This document shows positions 9,396 to 17,313 of a stretch of 64,000 nt of DNA, one piece after another. The notes under the pieces are model-generated. The model was given only the letters and a program-made list of their open reading frames with translations, had not been told where the DNA came from and did no database searches. The translations under genes were made by a program, and so were the position numbers. Origin of the DNA: CAXMMR01 sp965198995 (GTDB lineage: Bacteria > Pseudomonadota > Alphaproteobacteria > Acetobacterales > Acetobacteraceae); NCBI GenBank assembly GCA_965198995.1, contig CBDAQG010000002.1, positions 3,038,001-3,102,000 of the forward strand, written 5' to 3'. Position 1 is the first letter of the stretch. Each line of letters begins with the position of its first letter.

Positions 9396-10132
9396 GCACG
9401 TCGCGCACCCTGCCCGACGGCCTCGAGCGCCAGCCGCTCTGGCTGCAGGTGAAGAACGGCGTGCTGGCGATGATCCGCGACGAGGCGCTGCCGCACGACG
9501 CCAGGCTGCCCTCCGAGAGCCAGATGTGCGAGCGGTTCGGCGTCTCGCGCATCGTCGTGCGCGACGCGATGGCGCAGCTCGTCGCCGCCCGCATCGTCTA
9601 CCGCCTGCAGGGCAAGGGTGCCTTCGTCGCCCGCCAGGAGGAGGCGCAGAGCTTCGTCGGCGCCAGCCGCAGCTTCAGCGGCGAGCTGGAGCAGACCCAC
9701 GCCATCACCCGCCGGATCATCCGCCAATATGTCGGCCTGCCGAGCCCCCGTGCCCGCGAGCTGCTCCAGCTCGACGCCGAGGACCCCGTCGTCTGCCTCG
9801 ACCGCGTGCTCTCCGTCGACGGCACGCCGCGCATCATGGTGCAGACGATGCTGCCGGCCGCCCTGGTCCCCGGCCTCGAGCGGATCGCCATGGCGAGCAG
9901 GTCGCTGCACGCAACGCTGCAGCGCCAGTACGGCATCACGTTGGTCAAGGCGCAGCGCTGGCTCGACGCCGTGGCCGCCAGCCCCAAAATCGCCGACCTG
10001 CTCGGCGTCGCGCCCGGCGCCGCGTTGCTGGAGATCGAGTCCTGCGCCGCCACGCCAGGCAATTGCCCGAGCGAGTATTACCTGGCTTATTATCGGACGG
10101 ATCAGGCGCGGCTGACCTTGAGCGTCGGGTAG
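9392..10132 (+). CDS. GntR/HutC-family transcriptional regulator
   Basis: A repressor-type regulator of 246 residues. The N-terminal winged HTH (about residues 10-75) includes LPSESQMCERFGVSRIVVRDAM and the wing VYRLQGKGAFVA. A UTRA effector-binding domain follows, as in HutC, FarR and PhnF. The GTG start overlaps the stop of the GlpD-like gene (GTGA), so it is translationally coupled and autoregulated expression is likely. It probably controls both this operon and the divergent kinase operon through the palindrome at 7404. A phosphorylated sugar intermediate would be a plausible effector. Confidence 0.9.
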   Translation: MSTSRTLPDGLERQPLWLQVKNGVLAMIRDEALPHDARLPSESQMCERFGVSRIVVRDAMAQLVAARIVYRLQGKGAFVARQEEAQSFVGASRSFSGELEQTHAITRRIIRQYVGLPSPRARELLQLDAEDPVVCLDRVLSVDGTPRIMVQTMLPAALVPGLERIAMASRSLHATLQRQYGITLVKAQRWLDAVAASPKIADLLGVAPGAALLEIESCAATPGNCPSEYYLAYYRTDQARLTLSVG

Positions 10133-10138
10133 CAAGGC

Positions 10139-10160
10139 CTTCTTTTTTGAAAAAAAGAAG
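10139..10160. terminator. Poly-T/A hairpin after the GntR gene
   Basis: A hairpin with stem CTTCTTTTTT pairing with AAAAAAGAAG begins 6 bases after the GntR stop and is followed by CAAAAAACTTTTTG. It is a single-arm copy of the repeat at 7445 and 52985 and is well placed to end the glpD-like/gntR transcript. Confidence 0.65.
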
Positions 10161-10274
10161 CAAAAAACTTTTTGCTCCGGCTGCGCCGGCTTCAACGTAG
10201 CCTGCAGCAATGAAACGAGTTTCTGGCGATGCTACCAAGGTGTCACAGCGCCGGCGTCGGCAGCGGAGCTGCCG

Positions 10275-10388
10275 ATCTTGCCTATTGGCAAGTTTCCGCT
10301 AAGTCATTGATAAACAATGATTTGCTCAGGCACCCGGCCAAACGGCCTCCCCATCCCGATCTTGCTGTATTTGGGCTGATTCAAAATT
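10275..10388 (+). repeat. 114-bp structured element, copy 1
   Basis: The element starts ATCTTGCCTATTGGCAAG and carries ATCTTGCTGTATTT 84 bases later. Inside are three hairpins: CTTGCC-TATT-GGCAAG (10277-10292), TCATTG-ATAAA-CAATGA (10304-10320) and GGCC-AAAC-GGCC (10336-10347). A second copy of identical length lies inverted at 13339-13452. Together the two copies bracket the three-gene block 10447-13235. Confidence 0.65.
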
Positions 10389-10446
10389 CCAGCGCCCTGC
10401 CGGCAAACCTTCTACATTGATCCTCGACGCACGGGAGAGACAGACC

Positions 10447-11316
10447 ATGGCCGACATCACCAGCGCGGGCACCTTCAAGCTCGGCGACCGGGTCGTGAAC
10501 CGGCTCGGCTACGGCGCCATGCAGCTCGCCGGCAAAGGCGTGTTCGGCCCGCCGCGTGACCATGACGCCGCCATCGCCGTGCTGCGCGAGGCGGTCGCCG
10601 CCGGCGTCAACCACATCGACACCAGCGACTTCTACGGCCCCCACATCACCAACCAGCTCATCCGCGAGGCGCTGCACCCCTATCCGGACGACCTGGTCAT
10701 TGTCACCAAGATCGGCGCCAGGCGCGGCGAGGACGCCTCCTGGACCCCCGCCTTCTCGCCCGAGGCGCTCACCGCCGCCGTGCACGACAACCTCCGCAAC
10801 CTCGGCGTCGAGGCGCTGGACGTCGTCAACCTGCGCCTGATGTTCAGCCATCTCGGCCCCGCCGAGGGCCCGATCGAGGAGCCGCTCGGCGTGCTCGCCG
10901 ACCTGCAGCGCCAGGGCCTGGTCCGCCACATCGGCCTGAGCAACGTCACGCCCAGGCAGGTCGCCGACGGCCGCGCCATCGCCGACATCGTCTGCGTGCA
11001 GAACCTCTACAACGTCGCCCACCGCGAGGACGAGGCCGTGATCGACGACCTCGCGGCCGACGGCGGCGCCTACGTGCCGTTCTTCCCGCTCGGCGGCTTC
11101 ACGCCGCTGCAGTCCACCGCCCTGTCCGAGGTCGCAGCCCAGCTCGACGCCACGCCGATGCAGGTCGCCCTCGCCTGGCTGCTCCAGCACGCGCCCAACA
11201 TCCTCCTCATCCCCGGCACCTCGTCCGTCGGCCACCTGCACGAGAACCTCGCCGCGGCGACCCTCGCGCTGCCCAGCGAGGCGGTGGCCAAGCTCGACGG
11301 GATCGCCACGACCTGA
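10447..11316 (+). CDS. pdxI: Aldo/keto reductase, PdxI (YdbC)-type pyridoxal reductase
   Basis: A 289-residue NADPH-dependent aldo/keto reductase. It follows E. coli YdbC/PdxI closely: VNRLGYGAMQLAGKGVFGPP, NHIDTSDFYGP, VIVTKIGARRGEDASW and FFPLGGFTPLQS are near-identical blocks. The tetrad residues Asp and Tyr (HIDTSDFYG) and Lys (VTKIG) are present. PdxI reduces pyridoxal to pyridoxine in vitamin B6 salvage. The ATG at 10447 follows GGGAGAG; an upstream in-frame ATG (10417) lies before this ribosome site. It heads a three-gene plus-strand run with an isomerase and ribokinase, so a sugar-aldehyde substrate is an alternative to pyridoxal. Confidence 0.85.
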   Translation: MADITSAGTFKLGDRVVNRLGYGAMQLAGKGVFGPPRDHDAAIAVLREAVAAGVNHIDTSDFYGPHITNQLIREALHPYPDDLVIVTKIGARRGEDASWTPAFSPEALTAAVHDNLRNLGVEALDVVNLRLMFSHLGPAEGPIEEPLGVLADLQRQGLVRHIGLSNVTPRQVADGRAIADIVCVQNLYNVAHREDEAVIDDLAADGGAYVPFFPLGGFTPLQSTALSEVAAQLDATPMQVALAWLLQHAPNILLIPGTSSVGHLHENLAAATLALPSEAVAKLDGIATT

Positions 11317-11354
11317 AGCAAGGCCAACCCGCCTACCCGTCAAAGGAGCCTCGC

Positions 11355-12287
11355 ATGGCCCAAGCCCGACGCTATAACCGCGACACCTGGCCGATCGCCG
11401 CGGCGATGATCCAGTATCCAAACGTGCTGCCCGACGGCAGCAGCGTGCAGGACCAGCCGGCCGAGACCTGGGCGGCCACGCTCGCCGACGTGACCGACGC
11501 CGGCTTCACCGAGCTCGACCCGACGGACTCATGGATCCGCCTGGCCGACCTCGAGCCGTCGCGGCGCGACGAGTTCGTGGCGGTCGCCCGCGAGGCGGGA
11601 TTGACGATCCCGGCGATCAGCACGGCGCGGCGCAGCGTGATCGACCCGGTGCACGGCGAGGAGTACCTCGCCTACAGCCATCGCGTTATCGACACGGCGG
11701 CGGCGGTCGGCGCGGTCTCGGTGTCGTTCGGCTTCCTGGAGGGTCTGAACGAGGCGCAGCGCAGGGCGCTGTGGTTCTGGACCGCGCAGGGCCCGATCAA
11801 CCCGGACGACCCCGCCATCTGGGCGCTCGCGGTCAGCCGCATCCGCGAGCTCGGCCAGCACGCCGCCGATGTCGGCCTCGAGATCGGCCTGGAGATGTAC
11901 GAGGACACCTATCTCGGCACCGCCGACAGCGCCGTCCGCTTCGCCACCGACATCGACCTGCCGAACGTCGGCCTGAACTGCGACCTCGGCAACCTCGTGC
12001 GGCTGCACCGGCCGGTCGAGCACTGGCTGTCGATGATGCGCAAGGTGGCGCCGTTCGCGCGCTACTGGCACGCGAAGAACTACTTCCGCAGCGAGGACGA
12101 GACGACGGGGCTCGTCGCCGCCTCGCCGGCGCCGCTGGAGCTCGGCGTCATCAGCTACCGGGTCGCGATCAAGCTGGCGCTGGAGCACGGCTTCGATAGC
12201 CCGTTCCTGGTGGAGCATTACGGCGGCGACGGGCTCAGCGTCTCGGCGCTGAACCGCGACTACATCCGCCGCTTCCTGCCCCGCTGA
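11355..12287 (+). CDS. Sugar phosphate isomerase/epimerase family TIM-barrel protein
   Basis: A 310-residue protein of the xylose-isomerase-like TIM barrel family (AP endonuclease 2 superfamily). Candidate metal ligands appear along the barrel: GLEIGLEMYEDTYLG (Glu), NVGLNCDLGNLVRLHR (Asp), ARYWHAKNYF (His) and FLVEHYGGDG (Glu/His). AAGGAG lies upstream of the ATG. It is 38 bases after pdxI and 12 bases before the ribokinase gene, so these form one transcript. Members interconvert keto and aldo sugars or act as hydroxypyruvate isomerases or dehydratases; the specific substrate is unknown. Confidence 0.8.
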   Translation: MAQARRYNRDTWPIAAAMIQYPNVLPDGSSVQDQPAETWAATLADVTDAGFTELDPTDSWIRLADLEPSRRDEFVAVAREAGLTIPAISTARRSVIDPVHGEEYLAYSHRVIDTAAAVGAVSVSFGFLEGLNEAQRRALWFWTAQGPINPDDPAIWALAVSRIRELGQHAADVGLEIGLEMYEDTYLGTADSAVRFATDIDLPNVGLNCDLGNLVRLHRPVEHWLSMMRKVAPFARYWHAKNYFRSEDETTGLVAASPAPLELGVISYRVAIKLALEHGFDSPFLVEHYGGDGLSVSALNRDYIRRFLPR

Positions 12288-12299
12288 CCGGCGGTTCAC

Positions 12300-13235
12300 G
12301 TGCCTCGCCCCTCGATCCTGTGCCTGGGCAGCGTGAACGTCGACATCGTCGCCTACGCCGACACCCTGCCGCGTCCGGGCGAGACCATCCACGCCGACCG
12401 CAGTGCGATCGGTCTCGGCGGCAAGGGCGCCAACCAGGCGGCGAGCGCGGCCCGGATTGCCGGCCCGTCCGGCGCCGCGTCGGCGCTGATCGGGCGCACC
12501 GGCGCCGACCTGTTCGGCGAGCTGGCGCGGCGCGAGCTCGCCCGCTTCGGCGTCGACCTCTCGGCGCTGCACGGTGATCCGGATCACCCGACCGGGTTCG
12601 CCATGATCAGCGTCGACGCCGCGGGCGAGAACGCCATCACCGTCTCGGCGGGCGCCAACATGGCGCTCGACGACGCCGAGGTCGAGGCGCTCGCCGGGCT
12701 GCTGCCGGACGCCCGGGTGCTGCTGCTGCAGCTCGAGACGCCGCTGGCGGTCAGCCTGCGCGCCGCCCGCCTCGCCCGCGCCGCCGGCGCCACCGTGATC
12801 CTCGACCCGGCGCCGGCGCCGGCCAGCGGCCTGCCCGACGACGCCTGGGCCGGGATCGACCTGGTCACCCCGAACGAGGTCGAGACCGAGCGGCTGGTCG
12901 GCATCCGACCCACCGACCCCGACGCCGCCGCGGCGGCCGCGGAGCGGCTGCAGGCCCGCGGCCTGACCCGGGCGATCGTCAAGCTCGGCGCGCGCGGCGT
13001 CTACTGGCGCGACGGCCGGCAGGGCGGCTTCGTGCCGCCGTTCAAGGTCGAGGCGATCGACAGCGTCGCCGCCGGGGACTGCTTCAATGGCGGCCTCGCC
13101 GTGGCGCTCGCCCGCGGCGACGCGCTCGGCGAGGCGGTGCGCTTCGCGGCGGCCTGCGGCGCGCTGGCGACGACGAAGCAGGGAGCCGCTGAGGCCGCGC
13201 CGACCTTTGAGGAGGTCATGGCTTTGCTGCGGTAG
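12300..13235 (+). CDS. rbsK: Ribokinase (PfkB family)
   Basis: A 311-residue PfkB-fold sugar kinase. It has the N-terminal GSVNVDIVAYADTLPRPGE and GLGGKGANQAASAARI motifs, and the C-terminal anion-hole and base motif DSVAAGDCFNGG with catalytic Asp, in the same A-A-G-D form as E. coli ribokinase. It starts at GTG. A late KLGARGVYW strand fits the nucleotide site. Ribose or a related pentose is the likely substrate, but no ribose transporter is adjacent. It is the last gene of the pdxI-isomerase-kinase run. Confidence 0.85.
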   Translation: MPRPSILCLGSVNVDIVAYADTLPRPGETIHADRSAIGLGGKGANQAASAARIAGPSGAASALIGRTGADLFGELARRELARFGVDLSALHGDPDHPTGFAMISVDAAGENAITVSAGANMALDDAEVEALAGLLPDARVLLLQLETPLAVSLRAARLARAAGATVILDPAPAPASGLPDDAWAGIDLVTPNEVETERLVGIRPTDPDAAAAAAERLQARGLTRAIVKLGARGVYWRDGRQGGFVPPFKVEAIDSVAAGDCFNGGLAVALARGDALGEAVRFAAACGALATTKQGAAEAAPTFEEVMALLR

Positions 13236-13254
13236 ACGGCAGGCCAGGGCTGGA

Positions 13255-13288
13255 CCCGTCACGCGCTGGCGTGCCGCCGCGTGACGGG
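13255..13288. terminator. Strong inverted repeat after ribokinase
   Basis: A perfect 11-bp inverted repeat (CCCGTCACGCG, 12-base loop, CGCGTGACGGG) begins 19 bases after the ribokinase stop. Similar sequence (GACCCGTCACGCG) lies inside the MITE-like copy at 51901, so this may be a MITE remnant acting as a terminator. A second nested hairpin (ATCAGAG/CTCTGAT enclosing AGCTT/AAGCT) follows at 13312-13349. Confidence 0.55.
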
Positions 13289-13338
13289 CCCGAGGCCCCG
13301 GGTCCTAGCCGATCAGAGGCTGGAGCTTTGTTGAAGCT

Positions 13339-13452
13339 AATTCTCTGATGGGCGAAATAAAGCAAGATTTTGGAAGGGTCGGCATGGTCGGCCGATCGGG
13401 ATTTTATTATTGTATTTCAACGTTCTAGTAAAGTCTTGCCAATAGGCAAGAT
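13339..13452 (-). repeat. 114-bp structured element, copy 2 (inverted)
   Basis: On the minus strand this begins with the same 18 bases as copy 1 (ATCTTGCCTATTGGCAAG) and has ATCTTGCTTTATTT again exactly 84 bases later. The third hairpin is kept with a different sequence (CGGC, loop 13384-13390, GCCG), which looks like compensatory change; the second is only partly kept. The rest of 13236-13502 has no gene. Confidence 0.65.
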
Positions 13453-13502
13453 TGCCAGAACCGCGGCCGGGGAGGCCTGACCTGAGGTGTTGATTAGCAC
13501 GG

Positions 13503-14348
13503 TCAGGCCTTCGTTTCATTCGAGGTTGATGACGCCGCCGGTCCGTTCTCTCGACGAGCATCGGGGCGCGTGGCCGGAGGGCGCGGCAGGTCTCGCGGTC
13601 CGTCCGGCTCGCGCGTGCCGAGACGGCCGAGGCCGGGCAGCTTGATCGCCGGGCGGCGCAGGTCGATGCCGGCGACGGCGCCGAGCAGGTTGAGCTCGAG
13701 GCCTTCCACCCAGCCGAGCGTCAGGCCGACATAGCCGCCGAGGCTCAGCCGCAAGCCGGTGCCGGACGGGGTGCGCCGCAGCCAGCGGCCGTCATAGGGG
13801 TAGTCCTTGCCGATCGCGGTCGGCGGCAGGGCGGCGCGGATCCCGGGCACGGCGTCCATCACCGCGGCGACGAAGCTGTTGCTGTTTGGGCCCGGCCAGG
13901 CGCGGTAATCGCCCTGGTTGCGCCAGGCATAGCCGCGGATGGCGGCCTGCACCTTCGGGATGAGCGCGCTCGCCTGCGGCCCGTCGGCGGCGAACACGAC
14001 CTCCGGCGCATGGCCGAACCAGCGCCCGTCCGGCTCGAAGCCGTTCATCCGGATCGGCTCGCCCCAGGCGGTGTAGTCGTAGCGGGTGTAGCCGCCGGCG
14101 CCGGCGGGCTTGAAGACGATCCAGCAATGGGTGGCGAAGATGCCGCGCCAGCTCACCGTCTGGGCGGCGAAGATGCGCAGCACGGCCTGCGGCGCACGCC
14201 CGGCCGGCGCCAGGTGGCCGATGCTGGAGCGGTCGGCCGTGCGCCAGCCGGCGCCGATGCCGCGGACCCGGTAGAGCATCGCCGCGGCGGCGATCGGCAG
14301 CGCATAGAGGCAGAGGAAAGCGAGCAGGCAGGCCGCAGGAAGGCTCAT
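13503..14348 (-). CDS. DUF3750 domain membrane-anchored protein
   Basis: A 281-residue protein with an N-terminal hydrophobic segment (MSLPAACLLAFLCLYALPIAAAAML), a signal anchor or uncleaved signal. It is followed by a DUF3750 domain: GIFATHCWIVFKPAGAGGYTRYD, GDYRAWPGPNSNSFVAAVM and ALPPTAIGKDY are the conserved blocks. The function is unknown; the His and Ser/Asn-rich motifs suggest an enzyme facing the periplasm. The start at 14348 is preferred over an upstream in-frame ATG at 14483 because the hydrophobic segment then begins at residue 2. The C-terminus is a low-complexity Pro/Arg-rich tail. Confidence 0.75.
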   Translation of the reverse strand: MSLPAACLLAFLCLYALPIAAAAMLYRVRGIGAGWRTADRSSIGHLAPAGRAPQAVLRIFAAQTVSWRGIFATHCWIVFKPAGAGGYTRYDYTAWGEPIRMNGFEPDGRWFGHAPEVVFAADGPQASALIPKVQAAIRGYAWRNQGDYRAWPGPNSNSFVAAVMDAVPGIRAALPPTAIGKDYPYDGRWLRRTPSGTGLRLSLGGYVGLTLGWVEGLELNLLGAVAGIDLRRPAIKLPGLGRLGTREPDGPRDLPRPPATRPDARRENGPAASSTSNETKA

Positions 14349-14503
14349 GCCCGTAAGCTTTGTCGGCGAGCACCGCGTCTCAAGCCTGGCCGGCAAAGTT
14401 ATCCCCGCGCCGGAACGCCCCTGCATCGGGGACGTCCTGTCAAGGCGCCGAACCCGTCCCATGTCTGGATTGGCACTCGGCATGGATGTCAGGGCGAAGG
14501 CTG

Positions 14504-14914
14504 ATGGATTTCAAAGGCAAGCCGCCAGGCAGCGGCTCGGGCGAGATGTCGCGGCGGAGCAAGCTGCTGCGGCCGGCGATCGCGATGTCGGACCGGCAGG
14601 TCTCGGAGGCGCGCCGGCTGCGGCGGGCGGGCGCGGAGCCCGCGGCGATCGCCGAAGCACTCGGGATCGAGCTCGACGAGGTCGAAAAGGCGCTGGTGCA
14701 GATGCGCTCACCGCGGCCGGAGACGACGCGGGGCACGCTGAACGTGACGCTGGCGGCGCACCGGCTGATCATGAGCGAGCGGCAGGGCGACGAGCCGCTG
14801 TGGCAGACCGTGGACCGGCTCGTCGGCGAGCTGCTCAGGCTGCGCGCTGCCGCCGCGCCACGCCGAAGGCGGATCGCAAACGAGCAGGGCGACCTGCTCG
14901 CGACCCTGCCGTAG
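14504..14914 (+). CDS. Small HTH-like hypothetical protein
   Basis: A 136-residue basic protein starting MDFKGKPPGSGSGEMSRRSK. The middle segment RAGAEPAAIAEALGIELDEVEKALVQMR reads as a helix-turn-helix of the AsnC or sigma type, and the C-terminal RLIMSERQGDEPLWQTVDRLVGELLRLR is helical. A DNA-binding role is inference only. GAAGG lies just upstream of the ATG at 14504, but MSRRSK 14 residues further on is an equally possible start. It is divergent from the DUF3750 gene and followed immediately by a MITE-like repeat. Confidence 0.55.
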   Translation: MDFKGKPPGSGSGEMSRRSKLLRPAIAMSDRQVSEARRLRRAGAEPAAIAEALGIELDEVEKALVQMRSPRPETTRGTLNVTLAAHRLIMSERQGDEPLWQTVDRLVGELLRLRAAAAPRRRRIANEQGDLLATLP

Positions 14915-14917
14915 CGG

Positions 14918-15177
14918 AAGGCCAGGGGCTTTCCCTCCATGAGCCTTCCAACTGCGCTTCGCACAGTTAGAACCTTTGGCTCACTCCGCCCCTGGACCCC
15001 ATCAAAGGCGGAGCCGTTAAAATCCATTTACCATTCGTGCCAACAGGGCGAGGTCGGTGTCGTGGGGCAGAGAATTAAGTGGCTCCGCCAAGTCAGAAAG
15101 AGCCCGTCAAGACTCCAACTGATGCGGGTCTGGGGGCGCCGCCCCCAGCGAGGTCCAGGAGCAGAGCTCCTGGCCTT
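14918..15177. repeat. MITE-like element, full-length copy 1
   Basis: The 260-bp element has inverted termini AAGGCCAGGGGCT and AGCTCCTGGCCTT. Inner blocks, in order, are a GGCTCA-type inverted repeat around AACTGCGC, CCCCTGGACCCC with AAAGGCGGAGCC, TTAAAATCCATT, GTGGCTCCGCCAAGTCAGAAAG, and ATGCGGGTCTGGGGGCGCC with GCCCCCAG. The same blocks occur at 47874-48052 (same orientation) and 51901-52184 (inverted). Its right end provides the start codon of the next gene. Confidence 0.8.
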
Positions 15178-15484
15178 TCTTCTGGCTCTGGTCGGTCCTG
15201 CGTCGGCAGATCCGACCTGGGTGTCGGGCGTCGGCGCGGAGAGCTGTGCGCACTGGACGGCCGACCAGCAGGCTGCGGTGAGCGAGTTTGCGCTTGGCTA
15301 CTTCACCGGCGCGAACGCGATCCTCGCCGACCAGGGCAAGGGTGGCTTGACCGGGTCGGCGATGCAGGCGTCGGGCGTGCTGAAGATGGTCAGCCTGGAG
15401 TGCCAGAAGCACCCGTCGGAGGCGATCGCCGTCGCTGTCGCCTTGACCTACCATCAGCTTCGGGGCGCCGGATCGGCGCGCTAG
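15122..15484 (+). CDS. Small secreted protein with repeat-derived signal peptide
   Basis: A 120-residue protein with a signal peptide: basic n-region MRVWGRRPQR, hydrophobic LLAFLLALVG, and probable cleavage after PASA before DPTW. The mature part (about 90 residues, two Cys: ESCAHW and LECQKH) is helical and contains ALGYFTGANAILADQGKGG, resembling small periplasmic Rap1a/Tai-like proteins; that assignment is weak. The ATG and the first 18 or so codons lie inside the right end of the MITE-like element 14918-15177. No alternative ATG or GTG with a complete signal peptide exists downstream, so the repeat appears to supply the start. Confidence 0.6.
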   Translation: MRVWGRRPQRGPGAELLAFLLALVGPASADPTWVSGVGAESCAHWTADQQAAVSEFALGYFTGANAILADQGKGGLTGSAMQASGVLKMVSLECQKHPSEAIAVAVALTYHQLRGAGSAR

Positions 15485-15561
15485 TCGCTGACATCAGGCG
15501 GTTTCGTGCGGTTCTATCGCCGACCTAGTTCCCTTCAGTTTGAACGCAGAACCGGTCATTA

Positions 15562-17151
15562 ATGAGCCGAATCGCTGCGCGCGAAGGAAGAAACTTGGTC
15601 CAGCCCTCTCCCCTCACGAAGCAGGATGCCATCGCACGAGACCAGCTCCGCTCTGCAGGGCCGACTACGTGGCGCCGAGCTGCGGCTACGGGTTTCGGAC
15701 TGTGCGTGATCGTGTTGAGCGTTAGTATAGTTTTACTCCATTTGTCGCTGTTGCCTCTCGGGCAGTGGCACGATGAATTTGGAACATTCGCTTGGTATCG
15801 CTCCGACTCAACCTTGGCTCTCCTGACCAGATTAGTGACCTGGAGCCCTCGTCCTGTTTCAGAGGCAGCGATATTTCTTTATGCGATGGCTTGCGATCGC
15901 CTCCACAGTCCGCTTTTCGTCGAAGCTTTGTCACTCAGCTGGCTGACGTTCTTGCTACCCTCAATATTCGTCCTCTTACGTGAGGTGAGGGCACGGACAG
16001 ATTGGTCGAGCTTTCTGGCTAAGGTTAGCATAGCGGCGGCTTTGCCAGCTATGTGCCTGTTGTCTGTCGACTTACCGGACACCTTCCTATGGCCAATGTC
16101 GGCATTTGCTTACCTCCCTGCGATCGGCTCGGATTTCAGTATTCTGTTCGTGCTGCTTTACTGTCGGCCTCAGACACGACGCAGCTGGCTCCTACTGAGT
16201 GCTTTCGGTGTCTTCGGCACGTGTTGTGTGGAAATGTCTGGCATGGTCGCTGGTGTTTTATTTTCAGCACTCCTTGTCTGGTCCGCCCAGAACGAAGCTC
16301 CCTCTGAGCAGAAACCGGCTCTGCGATTTCGGCTGGCGTGCTGTTTACCACCGATTTTAGCGGCGGCCGCGACGGGCATTCTTATCCTCACTCACCGTGC
16401 TCGACAGGGAAGCCCTCTGACCGCAGACAATCTCCTGGTGCATAGGCCTCTCGCCAGCATCGCGAGTGCGGTGCCGATTTTTTTCCGAAGCCTCGTGGGT
16501 CAGCCAGCTTCCATTTACAGGCTTGAGCCTGCCCACGTCATGGCCAATTTTCTCGACAGGATTGCATGGTTTGCGGGCACATTCATGCTTGGCAATCATC
16601 TCATCGGACGTGACCGTACAACCAAACGAGCGATGTTAGGACTACTTGGCATATCGATTGTCATGGCCTGTTTTATCTCTGTCGCCATGACGCTTTATCA
16701 ATTCGGTATCATGTGTTGCGAGCGCCATGACACTACTCGGACGTGCCTGGAGTATGTCGCACTGACCTGCTTTGGTCTCTGGCTCGCCTCAACGGTGGAG
16801 AACACCAGGTTCTCGGCTTTCATCGCTCCGTCACGTGCTATCGCCGGGCCGGCGTTGCTTCTGGTCGCGCTGATCATCCCGAGCCCGCGAAGGCTTGCTG
16901 GCCTTGCAGCCGTCTATGGCCAATCCTCGGACCTACGTTCAGCGACCGCTGCAACATGGCAAAGCGGCTGGCGGCGGTCGTCTCAGTCAATGAGATTCTA
17001 CATTGTCCCGCAAAACGTCCTCATTGGTCGGGGGCGAGACGAGCTAGGAACGCACACGCGTCCGCATGAGACGAGTGCTCAGGTCAGGGACATGATGAGC
17101 TATTTCGCTAAACAGCAGATAGTCTTCGACCACCTGCAGGCGGTGCCTTGA
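15562..17151 (+). CDS. Polytopic membrane protein, unknown function
   Basis: A 529-residue integral membrane protein with about nine or ten hydrophobic segments (first at residues 45-68, FGLCVIVLSVSIVLLHLSLL; last about 430, ALLLVALIIPS) and a soluble C-terminal tail. An acidic loop after TM1 (PLGQWHDEFG, His-Asp-Glu) recalls the first luminal loop of GT-C glycosyltransferases, but no further diagnostic motif is visible. Codon usage is clearly less G+C-rich than in the rest of the window. With the methyltransferase and acyltransferase that follow it forms an atypical, probably acquired surface-polysaccharide patch. Confidence 0.7.
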   Translation: MSRIAAREGRNLVQPSPLTKQDAIARDQLRSAGPTTWRRAAATGFGLCVIVLSVSIVLLHLSLLPLGQWHDEFGTFAWYRSDSTLALLTRLVTWSPRPVSEAAIFLYAMACDRLHSPLFVEALSLSWLTFLLPSIFVLLREVRARTDWSSFLAKVSIAAALPAMCLLSVDLPDTFLWPMSAFAYLPAIGSDFSILFVLLYCRPQTRRSWLLLSAFGVFGTCCVEMSGMVAGVLFSALLVWSAQNEAPSEQKPALRFRLACCLPPILAAAATGILILTHRARQGSPLTADNLLVHRPLASIASAVPIFFRSLVGQPASIYRLEPAHVMANFLDRIAWFAGTFMLGNHLIGRDRTTKRAMLGLLGISIVMACFISVAMTLYQFGIMCCERHDTTRTCLEYVALTCFGLWLASTVENTRFSAFIAPSRAIAGPALLLVALIIPSPRRLAGLAAVYGQSSDLRSATAATWQSGWRRSSQSMRFYIVPQNVLIGRGRDELGTHTRPHETSAQVRDMMSYFAKQQIVFDHLQAVP

Positions 17152-17313
17152 AGGCCGTCGCCACGCGCGTCGCCTGATGGTAACCCGTCGAGCGCAAGCC
17201 CAAGTCATAGTGGGGCGTCCTGCTCCCTATTGGCTTATCTCCCGGTCGCTATTACACGTTTAAAGGTCAGCCTGCTTGATAGAGGGTGATTTGGGTCACA
17301 TCACTGACAGCGT

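Noticed and set aside
10275..10388. TTGGCA within the 114-bp element considered as a sigma-54 promoter
   Set aside because: The required GC element at the -12 position with correct spacing is absent in both copies.
17152..17313. Intergenic stretch before the methyltransferase examined for a tRNA or small RNA
   Set aside because: No cloverleaf, T-arm consensus or strong hairpin was found.
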